A program made the translations under genes and the position numbers. From Winogradskyella alexanderae (GTDB taxonomy: Bacteria > Bacteroidota > Bacteroidia > Flavobacteriales > Flavobacteriaceae), in the NCBI RefSeq assembly GCF_020166335.1, contig NZ_JAIUJR010000003.1, positions 62,001 through 126,000 on the forward strand: 64,000 bases of DNA, in the 5' to 3' direction. Below the pieces are notes generated by a model. The model saw nothing but the letters and a program-made list of their open reading frames with translations. It had not been told where the DNA came from and searched no databases. Positions 43,659-51,624 of this stretch are shown one piece after another (the stretch's first letter is position 1; every line of letters starts with the position of its first letter).

Positions 43659-45005
43659 TTATCGTTTAATTGAATTTGGAAATACTACAACACTTTCGTG
43701 TCCATTATCTCCAACAGCACAAACGCCAAAAAGAAAGTTATCTATAACAATACCATCTAGAGTAAATTCCGTGACATCACCGACATATCTGCTATAATCC
43801 CAAGTAGGTGAGGTAGTATCTCTCCAATAGATTTTGTAACCCTTAGCACCTTCAACCTTATTCCATTCTAATTTTGCTGAGGCTTCAACAATTCCTCCAA
43901 TTGCAACTTCACTTGGAGAAGGTGGAGCAGAGGCTAAGCTTGCCATTGTAATGGCATTTACTGCCGTTAATTTTTTGCAGTAAGGAAAATTGACATGTTC
44001 AAAGGTGTCACCATAGTTTATGCCATCCTCAACCCTAATATCTTGATGTTGTTGTGTATAATTTTCATGGGCCTCCATAATTCTTAATCCTGCAAATCCC
44101 AGATCATTAAATGGTCGGTGATGACCACCACGACCAAATCGGTCTAAACGGTAAACCATCATTGGGTTCATTTCTGGCATGTAAGTCTTAGTTGTTTTAT
44201 AAACATAACGGGCAAGTTGACGTGAAATTCCGTCTACCTCACCACCATAGAATCGTCTTGCTCTTGCTTGCCGTGCCAGCAGTTGCGGATCTGTGACATC
44301 TGTCGTAATTGGCTCAGAAAAAATTCTAAATGTACGATTGTCAATAACACCGTCAACCCCTTCAATATTGCCAATCATATCATTGTTTAAAACACCAATG
44401 ATATCCCAATTATTTTCCTTAGCATAGCGCGCAAGACCCTGTCCGCCAAATAATCCTTGCTCCTCACCAGAAAGGCCAACATATACAATACTGTTTTCAA
44501 ACTTATACTTAGATAGAACACGAGCGGCTTCCATGGCACCTGCCATTCCTGTGGCGTTATCATTGGCTCCAGGTGAGTCAGAAGTATAATCCGTAGGATC
44601 AGAAACTCTGGAGTCAATATCTCCACTCATTATAATATAACGATTGGGATATTTTGTGCCACGTTGTATAGCAACTACATTTACTACCATTACATCTTTG
44701 ACAATTCTTTGGTTTGTGCCTTTCTCGACCAAATCTTTTTGATAAAAAACTTCTAAACAATTGTTGCAGTCTTCTGAGATCTTGTCAAACTCAGATTTTA
44801 TCCATCGCCTTGCCGCACCAATTCCACGGGTATCTGAGAGTGTGTCACTAAGTGTGTGCCTTGTTCCAAAATCGGCTAATTTTTTAACATCATTGCGTAG
44901 ACGATCTTCGGAAACAGCATCAATGATATCATAAATTTTTGGATCAGTTTGGGCATATGCCAAAGCAAAAAATGCTAATAATAAAGTTGTAATATTGTAT
45001 CTCAT
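43659..45005 (-). CDS. M28-family peptidase with fibronectin type III tail
   Basis: 448 residues with a signal peptide (1-18). M28 domain at about 35-350: GANDNATG (Asp149), LSGEEQGLFG (Glu181/Glu182) and NNDMIGN (Asp209). The position that in M28 enzymes is His (GHxDS) reads SGDIDSR, Asp129. A C-terminal Fn3-like domain (about 362-448: SAKLEWNKVEGAKGYKIYWRD) follows. Predicted di-zinc aminopeptidase outside the cytoplasm. First gene of an M28-M1-YdeI operon. Confidence 0.88.
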   Translation of the reverse strand: MRYNITTLLLAFFALAYAQTDPKIYDIIDAVSEDRLRNDVKKLADFGTRHTLSDTLSDTRGIGAARRWIKSEFDKISEDCNNCLEVFYQKDLVEKGTNQRIVKDVMVVNVVAIQRGTKYPNRYIIMSGDIDSRVSDPTDYTSDSPGANDNATGMAGAMEAARVLSKYKFENSIVYVGLSGEEQGLFGGQGLARYAKENNWDIIGVLNNDMIGNIEGVDGVIDNRTFRIFSEPITTDVTDPQLLARQARARRFYGGEVDGISRQLARYVYKTTKTYMPEMNPMMVYRLDRFGRGGHHRPFNDLGFAGLRIMEAHENYTQQHQDIRVEDGINYGDTFEHVNFPYCKKLTAVNAITMASLASAPPSPSEVAIGGIVEASAKLEWNKVEGAKGYKIYWRDTTSPTWDYSRYVGDVTEFTLDGIVIDNFLFGVCAVGDNGHESVVVFPNSIKR

Positions 45006-45068
45006 AATAATATAGTCATTATGGTAGTAAAATTAAGGTTTTACAATTTTTATTCTTCTAAAGAACTG

Positions 45069-45188
45069 TTAATACCTATGAAAACACCCCTTGGTATTTC
45101 TTTCTAAAATAAATACCGCCATTAAAGTAGACGCAAAAGCAAAAATACCGTCACTTAGTGCTGCGACACGACCTCTCGAATGATTCAT
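45069..45188 (-). pseudogene. TMEM175-family (DUF1211) N-terminal fragment
   Basis: A 39-codon frame (ATG 45186-45188 to TAA 45069-45071) reads MNHSRGRVAALSDGIFAFA and then STLMAVFILERNTKG. The RVxALSDGIFAxAxTLM pattern is the conserved first helix of TMEM175-like potassium channels (usual form RxxAFSDGxFAIAxTLL). The frame then runs into unrelated sequence and stops; the remaining helices are absent. Interpreted as a remnant of a deleted gene rather than a functional microprotein. Confidence 0.6.
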
Positions 45189-45191
45189 TTT

Positions 45192-46334
45192 TTATCGTTT
45201 TAAGACTAAGGTTCCAAATATATTAGCATCTATCCAGCCTCTATTTTTATCCTCTCCTTCAACTGGAATAGAACCAATAAAATTTTCTCTGCTTTTGCTG
45301 TTATCATTATCACAATAGGCCAAAGCGAAACCAATGTTTTTATTTGCAAATAATTTTACTGGATAATTTTCAGCTTGGTCATTATAGGTGTTATCGTATA
45401 GTGAAATACGTACTTCCCAAATAGAAATATTGCCATCAGTTTTGCGTTTTGATTGCACATGAGAATTGTACAATTTACCCTCTTTTTTTGTGGACATGTC
45501 TACTACATTCCCATCTAATGCTATATGATACGCAAAAGCGTTATGATTGTACTGGTGTTCACCACCACTATTATCTTCATCGATAAATACTTCCAAGCAA
45601 TCATCGTCCCACCAGAATTCTAATGGATTTTCATAAATGTCTATAAGATTATCATCTTCTATCTCAGCAAGTAGATAAAGAGCATCCTCTGTCCATGTTA
45701 GTTTATATCGACCTTTAAAATCACCTTCAGTCAATTTATCACCTAACCAAATTTGATCTAAAGGATGCCAGCTACAATTTTCCCAAATATTTTCATTGGC
45801 AATTCCATCAATTACAGGAGCTGTTTTTGCTTGTTTTACCGCTATTAACTGTTTAATAGGTTTTGTATTTTTAATTTGTTTATGATAGTTGAATTTCACG
45901 ATTTCTGTTTTTCCTCCTTCATCGATATCAACATACACATTCATTTCAGCATCACTAATTCTCTCAAAGCTCATACCTTCAAAAACTACTTTGTTATCGG
46001 TAATTTCCTTTAAGGGAAAGTCAACAGTTTCATCTTTTGTTTCCCAACCCTTCAAATCAGGGCCAAAATGTTTTAATTGAAGGACAAGACTATTTTCTAT
46101 CTCCCTAATTACTTCAATCTCATAAAAGGTGACTTTGCCATCATTAATAAGTTTAAAAGTGGCCATCATTGAACCACCAGATGGTTCGCTCCATATTTCT
46201 TCGGTTATACCACCAAAGGCTTCACCACGCCATGTACCAGCGATCCAAGCTATATTCTCTAGTTTTGGATCAAGTTTTTCTTGGGAATTTAAAGTAAAGC
46301 TAATAAGAGCACAAAGTATAATGATATTTTTCAT
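45192..46334 (-). CDS. Exported protein, DUF6265 plus CBM9-like domain
   Basis: 380 residues with a signal peptide (1-17). The N-terminal domain (25-150) reads LENIAWIAGTWRGEAFGGITEEIWSEPSGGSMMATF (residues about 27-62), the DUF6265 lipocalin-like signature. The C-terminal domain (about 170-380) is a family 9 carbohydrate-binding-like fold: APVIDGIANENIW, LYLLAEIEDDNL, WWDDDCLEVFIDEDN and a closing GWIDANIFGTLVLK strand. Likely periplasmic; ligand unknown. Sits between two decayed genes. Confidence 0.85.
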   Translation of the reverse strand: MKNIIILCALISFTLNSQEKLDPKLENIAWIAGTWRGEAFGGITEEIWSEPSGGSMMATFKLINDGKVTFYEIEVIREIENSLVLQLKHFGPDLKGWETKDETVDFPLKEITDNKVVFEGMSFERISDAEMNVYVDIDEGGKTEIVKFNYHKQIKNTKPIKQLIAVKQAKTAPVIDGIANENIWENCSWHPLDQIWLGDKLTEGDFKGRYKLTWTEDALYLLAEIEDDNLIDIYENPLEFWWDDDCLEVFIDEDNSGGEHQYNHNAFAYHIALDGNVVDMSTKKEGKLYNSHVQSKRKTDGNISIWEVRISLYDNTYNDQAENYPVKLFANKNIGFALAYCDNDNSKSRENFIGSIPVEGEDKNRGWIDANIFGTLVLKR

Positions 46335-46392
46335 TGACTGAAGCTTTTAGTTTTTAAAGCACTTGTTATCTTACCTCAAGATACTATAAACT

Positions 46393-47244
46393 TTGAATAT
46401 GAACAATATACTCCGTATTGCCCTTTTACTCCTTCTTTGTTTTTCTTGTGCACAGAACTCCGATGAAACATCTCAAATAAACCCAGAAACATATTGGGGC
46501 GAAAATCCATGGCCCGAAATTAGAACCCAGCGTATTAATCAACTTTTACCGCCGGCACTTAAGTCAGCAGGCGTTGATTGTTGGTTGGTTATATGTCGTG
46601 AAAACAACAACTATCCTATAGCAGACCATATTGGTGGAGAGAATGCAGGTGGGACAGCAGCCTTTTTATTTTAAAATGATGAAGCAGGATTTCATTCTAA
46701 GGTGTATTCACCATCTGGTGAAGCCACTGCACTAGGCGATCTCAAAATTCATGATGAGGTTATAAGTGTAGCGCGCGGCACATCGGCCGTAAAGATGGCA
46801 GTTGATTTTATACTTGAAAAAGATTTTGAAACTATTGCAGTAAATTCTTCAGAGACAAACTCTATGGCAGATGGGTTGTCCTTTACACAACGACAGACTA
46901 TTGAAGAATTTATGGGAGCAAGCGCGGATAGATTAGTATCGGCGACCGAAGTAGTGTACGAATGGCTTTCCATAAAACTGCCCGAAGAAGTAGAAATATT
47001 GAAAACAGCCGCACAGCTTACGGCAGATTGGCAAATTGAAGCTTATAAGCAAGTTATTCCAGGTAAAAGTACTGATGCTGATATAGCGAGATTTTTAAAA
47101 CAAAAAATGGCGGAATATGGTGTTACGGATGCCTGGTCACCAGATCAAAATCCTAATGTAAATTCTGGTGCAGATAGAGGCCATTCACATGCCACAGATA
47201 AGGTAATTTTACCAGGAGATGTGATACAAATTAATTTTGAATAA
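46393..47244 (+). pseudogene. Truncated M24 Xaa-Pro aminopeptidase-like gene with in-frame stop
   Basis: Two pieces in the same frame, 46393-46674 and 46675-47244, are separated only by TAA at 46672-46674 (GGTAAFLF-stop-NDEAGFHS). The first has a lipoprotein signal (LLLLCFSCAQNSD) and the creatinase-type N-domain (RINQLLPPALKSAGVDCWLVICRE); the second continues it and enters the M24 pita-bread domain (EVEILKTAAQLTADWQIEAYKQVIPGKSTDADIARF, residues about 195-230, then GHSHATDKVILPGDVIQINFE) before stopping. The metal-binding Asp, His and Glu residues that should follow are missing. Its end overlaps the stop of the convergent gene by 14 bases. Confidence 0.82.
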
Positions 47245-48505
47245 AGGTAACTGTTGTAATTAATCCATTTTCAACTTCATAAATGGCAACAGCATTGAAG
47301 ATTTGACCATTGGCTGTAACTTGCTCTTCGTCAATTACTTTGTTGCCAATTACTATTCGCTGTTTGATAAAAGCTCTTAAGTCTGGAGTTCTATCAAACC
47401 AGTCCTTATAACCTTTGCGCATCGTTTCTTTGCCTTCAGTACGAAGTGTGTTTGGATAAGTATAAAGCTTTATATCATCAGCATAATCTTTCATAAAAGC
47501 ATCAATGTCTCGAGCATTGTAAGCATCAAGATTGCGTTGTACAATAGCCTCGATATCTGAGACTTCAGATTTACTTTCTGCAGGTGTTTCAATAGTTTCT
47601 GTTTCTTCATTTTGTGTTGACGTTTCATTGGTTTGAGATTCTACTGATATAGAACCCGCAATTGCCAACTTAGTCATTGAAGGATTTACAGCCAATCTTG
47701 TAATTGATGTAATTCCTAAAGAAGATAGATCGGCTATTTCTTTCCAGTTATTGTCCTTTTCTAAGGTTAGCTTGTATAGTTTAGCATCTTTTCCAGATAG
47801 AATAGTCTTACTGTTTAACCAGCAAATATCTTCAACACCGCTTATGGTATTCGCAATAAGTTTTGTTTCACCTGTTGAAGGATTTATAGATTTTATCTGC
47901 CATTGTTCATTATTCTCTTTTGAAATAAAACTAACAAGGTTTGATCCAGGAATTTCATGAAATGACCTACCGATATTTGTGGCATATTTTCGGCTTGTTC
48001 CTGAGTTAATATTTGTGCTGAATAGATTGAGATTTTCATTTTCAATAACCGCCGACACAATCGTATTGTCGTTTGACCAAGTGTAATAGGCCACAACTAA
48101 GTCATTTATTAGTGTGGTGGATTCGCCATTGCTTAAGTTATACCTATATAAACGTTGTTTGCCGTCTGTATCCAGTCTTACCGCTGAGACTTCACTTTTA
48201 TTTGGAATTTTTTGAGGTGAATATTCGCCACCTTCTGTAAAATTGATCCAAACTTTAGAATTGTAGTTAATGAAATACTGTGCAATATCAGTCTGGCCAT
48301 TTCTGGTTGATGAATACAAAAGCCTTTCATCATTTAAGAATGAAGGCTGGTTATCATAACCTTCATTATTGGATATATTCTCACCGTTTGAGACAGTTAT
48401 TGAATTATTGTTTGCCTCTATATCATAGAGAAAAATTTCAGTATTAGTCTGTCCAAAATTAAATTGCGATATAATGGAGAAAAATAAAAGAACTCGTAAC
48501 GTCAT
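47231..48505 (-). CDS. TolB-like beta-propeller with C-terminal SnoaL-like domain
   Basis: 424 residues with a signal peptide (1-18, FNFGQ). Residues 25-290 carry WD40-like PD40 repeats (GYDNQPSFLNDERLLYSST, YFINYNSKVWINFTEGGEYSPQ). After a Thr/Glu-rich linker (SQTNETSTQNEETETIETP) a SnoaL/NTF2-like domain (about 315-424) begins VQRNLDAYNARDIDAFMKDYADD and ends in ITTVTFIQN. The propeller is probably a binding platform; SnoaL-like domains bind small hydrophobic molecules. Domain fusion clear, function not known. Confidence 0.82.
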   Translation of the reverse strand: MTLRVLLFFSIISQFNFGQTNTEIFLYDIEANNNSITVSNGENISNNEGYDNQPSFLNDERLLYSSTRNGQTDIAQYFINYNSKVWINFTEGGEYSPQKIPNKSEVSAVRLDTDGKQRLYRYNLSNGESTTLINDLVVAYYTWSNDNTIVSAVIENENLNLFSTNINSGTSRKYATNIGRSFHEIPGSNLVSFISKENNEQWQIKSINPSTGETKLIANTISGVEDICWLNSKTILSGKDAKLYKLTLEKDNNWKEIADLSSLGITSITRLAVNPSMTKLAIAGSISVESQTNETSTQNEETETIETPAESKSEVSDIEAIVQRNLDAYNARDIDAFMKDYADDIKLYTYPNTLRTEGKETMRKGYKDWFDRTPDLRAFIKQRIVIGNKVIDEEQVTANGQIFNAVAIYEVENGLITTVTFIQN

Positions 48506-48541
48506 GATATAAAAATTTGCCCTTTAAAGTTAACAAAATAA

Positions 48542-48573
48542 AATAGCCAATTCGTAAAGTTGAATTGGCTATT
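48542..48573 (-). terminator. Terminator of the fatty-acid oxidation operon
   Basis: Perfect 12-bp stem AATAGCCAATTC (48542-48553) / GAATTGGCTATT (48562-48573), with a T-rich tail on the minus strand. It lies 28 bases past the acyl-CoA dehydrogenase stop. Confidence 0.9.
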
Positions 48574-48601
48574 AGATTTCTCATAAAATTTTATGGTCTA
48601 C

Positions 48602-50404
48602 CTAAAAACAGTATTTGTTTTCTGTTTTTACTTTTTCTGCAATTGTATTTCTAAGCTCAACAACATTTGGATAATTCGTGTACTTTGTAAAGCGTTTTAA
48701 GCCCATTAACATCATTTTTTGTTCATCACCTTCAGCAAATGAAATAATGCCTTCCATACCATTCTTTTTAATAATTTCAACAGCATTAAACAAATACAGT
48801 TTAGCCATAGCAATCTGCTCTTTTTGAGCTTCTTCGCCAAAGCGTTTAGCGTTTTTCTCAGCTCTTAATATTGCAGATTCTGCCATATAAATTTCAATCA
48901 AAATATTTGATGCATTAAGCAATAGTTGTTGGTGTTTTTCCAAGTCTGGTCCAAATTTCTGAACAGCAGAGCCAGCTACCATTAAAAATACCTTCTTCAG
49001 TCGCGCAATTAAATCTTTTTCTTCCGATAACAATTCGGAAAAATCTGGAACATCAAATGAAGGTATGCCCATTAATTCATCGGCAACTTTCATTGCTGGA
49101 CCTAGTAAATCTACATGACCTTTCATTGCTTTCTTAACCAACATACCAACTGATAGCATGCGGTTTATTTCATTGGTTCCTTCATAAATTCGAGCAATTC
49201 GTGCATCTCTCCATGCTGCTTCCATAGGTGTTTCTTCAGAGAATCCCATACCTCCAAATATCTGTATACCTTCATCCGCACAGTTTTGCACGTCTTCAGA
49301 AACAGCTACTTTAAGAATAGAACATTCTATCGCATATTCTTCAACACCTTTTAATTCAGCTTCCTGATGTGTATTGCCAGAAGCTTGTCTGATTGCAATT
49401 CGATCTTCGATATTCTTGGCTGCACGATATGAAGCCGATTCACCTGCATAGGCACTAGCCGCCATTTCAGCAATTTTGGATTTTATAGCGCCAAAATCTG
49501 CAATAGCCGTTTTGAATTGTTTCCGCTCGTTAGCATATTTAACGGCTGTAGTAGTTATTCGTCTTTGTGAATCCAAACATGCTGCGGCCAGTTTGATGCG
49601 GCCTACGTTAAGTGCATTCATTGCAATTTTAAAACCTTCACCACGACCAGCCAGCATATTTTCTACAGGCACCATAGTATCATTAAAGAAGACCTGTCTT
49701 GTAGAACTTGCTCTAATACCCAATTTATGCTCTTCTTCTCCTAGCGTTATACCATTTGATGGATCGTTTTCAACAATGAATCCTGTTATATTTTTATCGT
49801 CTTCTATTCGAGCAAAAACAATGAACAGTTTACAGAATCCAGCGTTTGATATCCACATTTTCTGACCATTAATCTTATAATGTTTTCCGTCTTCTGTTAG
49901 TTCTGCTGTAGTCTTACCTGAGTTGGCATCACTACCAGCACCTGGTTCAGTTAAACAATATGCGCCAAACCATTCTCCAGAAGCCAATTGAGGCACATAT
50001 TTTTGTTTTTGTTCCTCTGTACCGTAAAGTGTTATAGGCATTGTGCCAATTCCAGTATGTGCGCCAAAAGCGGTACTAAATGATCCTGTACCACTAGAAA
50101 TATAATCACATACCAGCATTGTAGAAACGAAGCCCATACCCAATCCGCCATATTCTTCTGGTACAGCAATACCCAAGAAACCAAGTTCGCCGGCTTTGCG
50201 CATACATTCTTCTGTGAAGGCGAAATCCTTCTTTTCAAATCGTTCTCGATGAGCAATAATCTCACGGTCATTAAATTCTATAACCGCTTCTTTCATCATA
50301 CGTTGCTCTTCGTTAAAATCTTCAGGTGTGAAAACATCTTCACTGTTTGTTTCCTTAACCAAAAACTGACCACCTCTTAATAATTCTTTCTCAACTGTTT
50401 CCAT
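48602..50404 (-). CDS. Acyl-CoA dehydrogenase
   Basis: 600 residues, longer than the usual 380-400 because of a C-terminal helical extension (about 430-600) like that of VLCAD-type enzymes. FAD domain: YCLTEPGAGSDANSGKT, MWISNAGFCKLFIVFARI; active-site region IYEGTNEINRMLSVGMLVK; IQIFGGMGFSEETPMEAAWRDARI. It catalyses the first step of beta-oxidation. Co-transcribed with thiolase (25 bases) and FadB/FadN-like gene. Confidence 0.93.
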   Translation of the reverse strand: METVEKELLRGGQFLVKETNSEDVFTPEDFNEEQRMMKEAVIEFNDREIIAHRERFEKKDFAFTEECMRKAGELGFLGIAVPEEYGGLGMGFVSTMLVCDYISSGTGSFSTAFGAHTGIGTMPITLYGTEEQKQKYVPQLASGEWFGAYCLTEPGAGSDANSGKTTAELTEDGKHYKINGQKMWISNAGFCKLFIVFARIEDDKNITGFIVENDPSNGITLGEEEHKLGIRASSTRQVFFNDTMVPVENMLAGRGEGFKIAMNALNVGRIKLAAACLDSQRRITTTAVKYANERKQFKTAIADFGAIKSKIAEMAASAYAGESASYRAAKNIEDRIAIRQASGNTHQEAELKGVEEYAIECSILKVAVSEDVQNCADEGIQIFGGMGFSEETPMEAAWRDARIARIYEGTNEINRMLSVGMLVKKAMKGHVDLLGPAMKVADELMGIPSFDVPDFSELLSEEKDLIARLKKVFLMVAGSAVQKFGPDLEKHQQLLLNASNILIEIYMAESAILRAEKNAKRFGEEAQKEQIAMAKLYLFNAVEIIKKNGMEGIISFAEGDEQKMMLMGLKRFTKYTNYPNVVELRNTIAEKVKTENKYCF

Positions 50405-50429
50405 TGCTTATATTATTGATATTGTTGTT

Positions 50430-51620
50430 TTAGTTTAAAAATTCGAAAATCCCAGCAGCACCTTGACCTGTACCCACGCACATAGTGACCATACCGTATT
50501 TATTTTTCATGTCTCTTTTTCGCATTTCATCAAATAATTGAACTGATAGTTTTGCACCTGTACAACCAAGTGGATGCCCTAATGCAATTGCACCACCGTT
50601 TACATTAACGATGTCTTGATTTAAATCTAACTCTCTCATCACTGCCAGTGACTGAGATGCGAAGGCTTCATTGAGTTCAATCAATTCAATATCGTTTTGT
50701 GATAGTCCACCTTGTTTTAAGGCCTTTGGAATTGCAGCGACAGGGCCTATACCCATAATTCTTGGCGGTACGCCTGCTGCCGCGTAACTTACTAAGCGTG
50801 CTATTGGTTCTAGTTTTAAATCTTTAACCATAGCTTCACTCATTACTAGTACGAATGCAGCGCCATCACTGGTTTGTGACGAGTTACCAGCGGTAACAGA
50901 ACCACCTTGTGCAAAAACTGGTCTTAGTTTAGCAAGCGCTTCTTTGCTAGTTCCCTTTCTTGGTCCTTCATCTTTGGTTATGGTGAAATTACGATTCGTT
51001 TTTTTGCCATTTTCATCAACATAAGTTTCTTCAACATCTATTGGAACGATTTGGTCTTGGAATCTATCTTCTGCCAATGCTTTTAAAGCTTTCATATGTG
51101 AGTTATAGGCAAATTCATCTTGATCTTCTCTAGATACATTAAATTTGTTAGCCACTGCTTCTGCTGTATTTCCCATTCCCCAGTAATAATCCTCATGTCC
51201 AGAATTTACGATATCGTAATTTAATTCTGGTTTAAAGCCAGTCATTGGAACGGAACTCATACTTTCTGCACCACCAGCAATAATACAATCTGCCATCCCA
51301 GCTTTTATTTTTGCAACGGCCACGGCTATAGTTTCTAGTCCGGAGGAACAAAAACGATTTACTGTAACGCCTGGAACATCAACGGTGTTTAAGCCAATCA
51401 ATGAAATAATGCGAGCCATATTAAGACCCTGAGAGCCCTCTGGCATCGCATTACCAACAATAACATCATCTATACGAGTAACATCAAAGTTTGGTAACTT
51501 ACCCATCATATATTGGATGGTCTCTGCAGCCAATTCATCAGCTCTCTTAAATCTGAAACCACCTTTTTTGGATTTTCCTACGGCAGTTCTATATCCTTTT
51601 ACTATATATACGTCTTTCAT
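50430..51620 (-). CDS. fadA: Acetyl-CoA acyltransferase (3-ketoacyl-CoA thiolase)
   Basis: 396 residues. Active-site Cys91 (VNRFCSSGLETIA), ASQSLAVMRELDL, the catalytic His in NGGAIALGHPLGCTGA and the second Cys381 (TMCVGTGQG). All residues of degradative thiolases are present. It cleaves 3-ketoacyl-CoA to acetyl-CoA and a shortened acyl-CoA. It lies 4 bases behind the multifunctional hydroxyacyl-CoA dehydrogenase gene. Confidence 0.94.
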   Translation of the reverse strand: MKDVYIVKGYRTAVGKSKKGGFRFKRADELAAETIQYMMGKLPNFDVTRIDDVIVGNAMPEGSQGLNMARIISLIGLNTVDVPGVTVNRFCSSGLETIAVAVAKIKAGMADCIIAGGAESMSSVPMTGFKPELNYDIVNSGHEDYYWGMGNTAEAVANKFNVSREDQDEFAYNSHMKALKALAEDRFQDQIVPIDVEETYVDENGKKTNRNFTITKDEGPRKGTSKEALAKLRPVFAQGGSVTAGNSSQTSDGAAFVLVMSEAMVKDLKLEPIARLVSYAAAGVPPRIMGIGPVAAIPKALKQGGLSQNDIELIELNEAFASQSLAVMRELDLNQDIVNVNGGAIALGHPLGCTGAKLSVQLFDEMRKRDMKNKYGMVTMCVGTGQGAAGIFEFLN

Positions 51621-51624
51621 TTTC

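Noticed and set aside
49476..49865. Open frame of 129 codons opposite the acyl-CoA dehydrogenase gene
   Set aside because: Shadow of a conserved gene; no signal, motif or ribosome-binding context.
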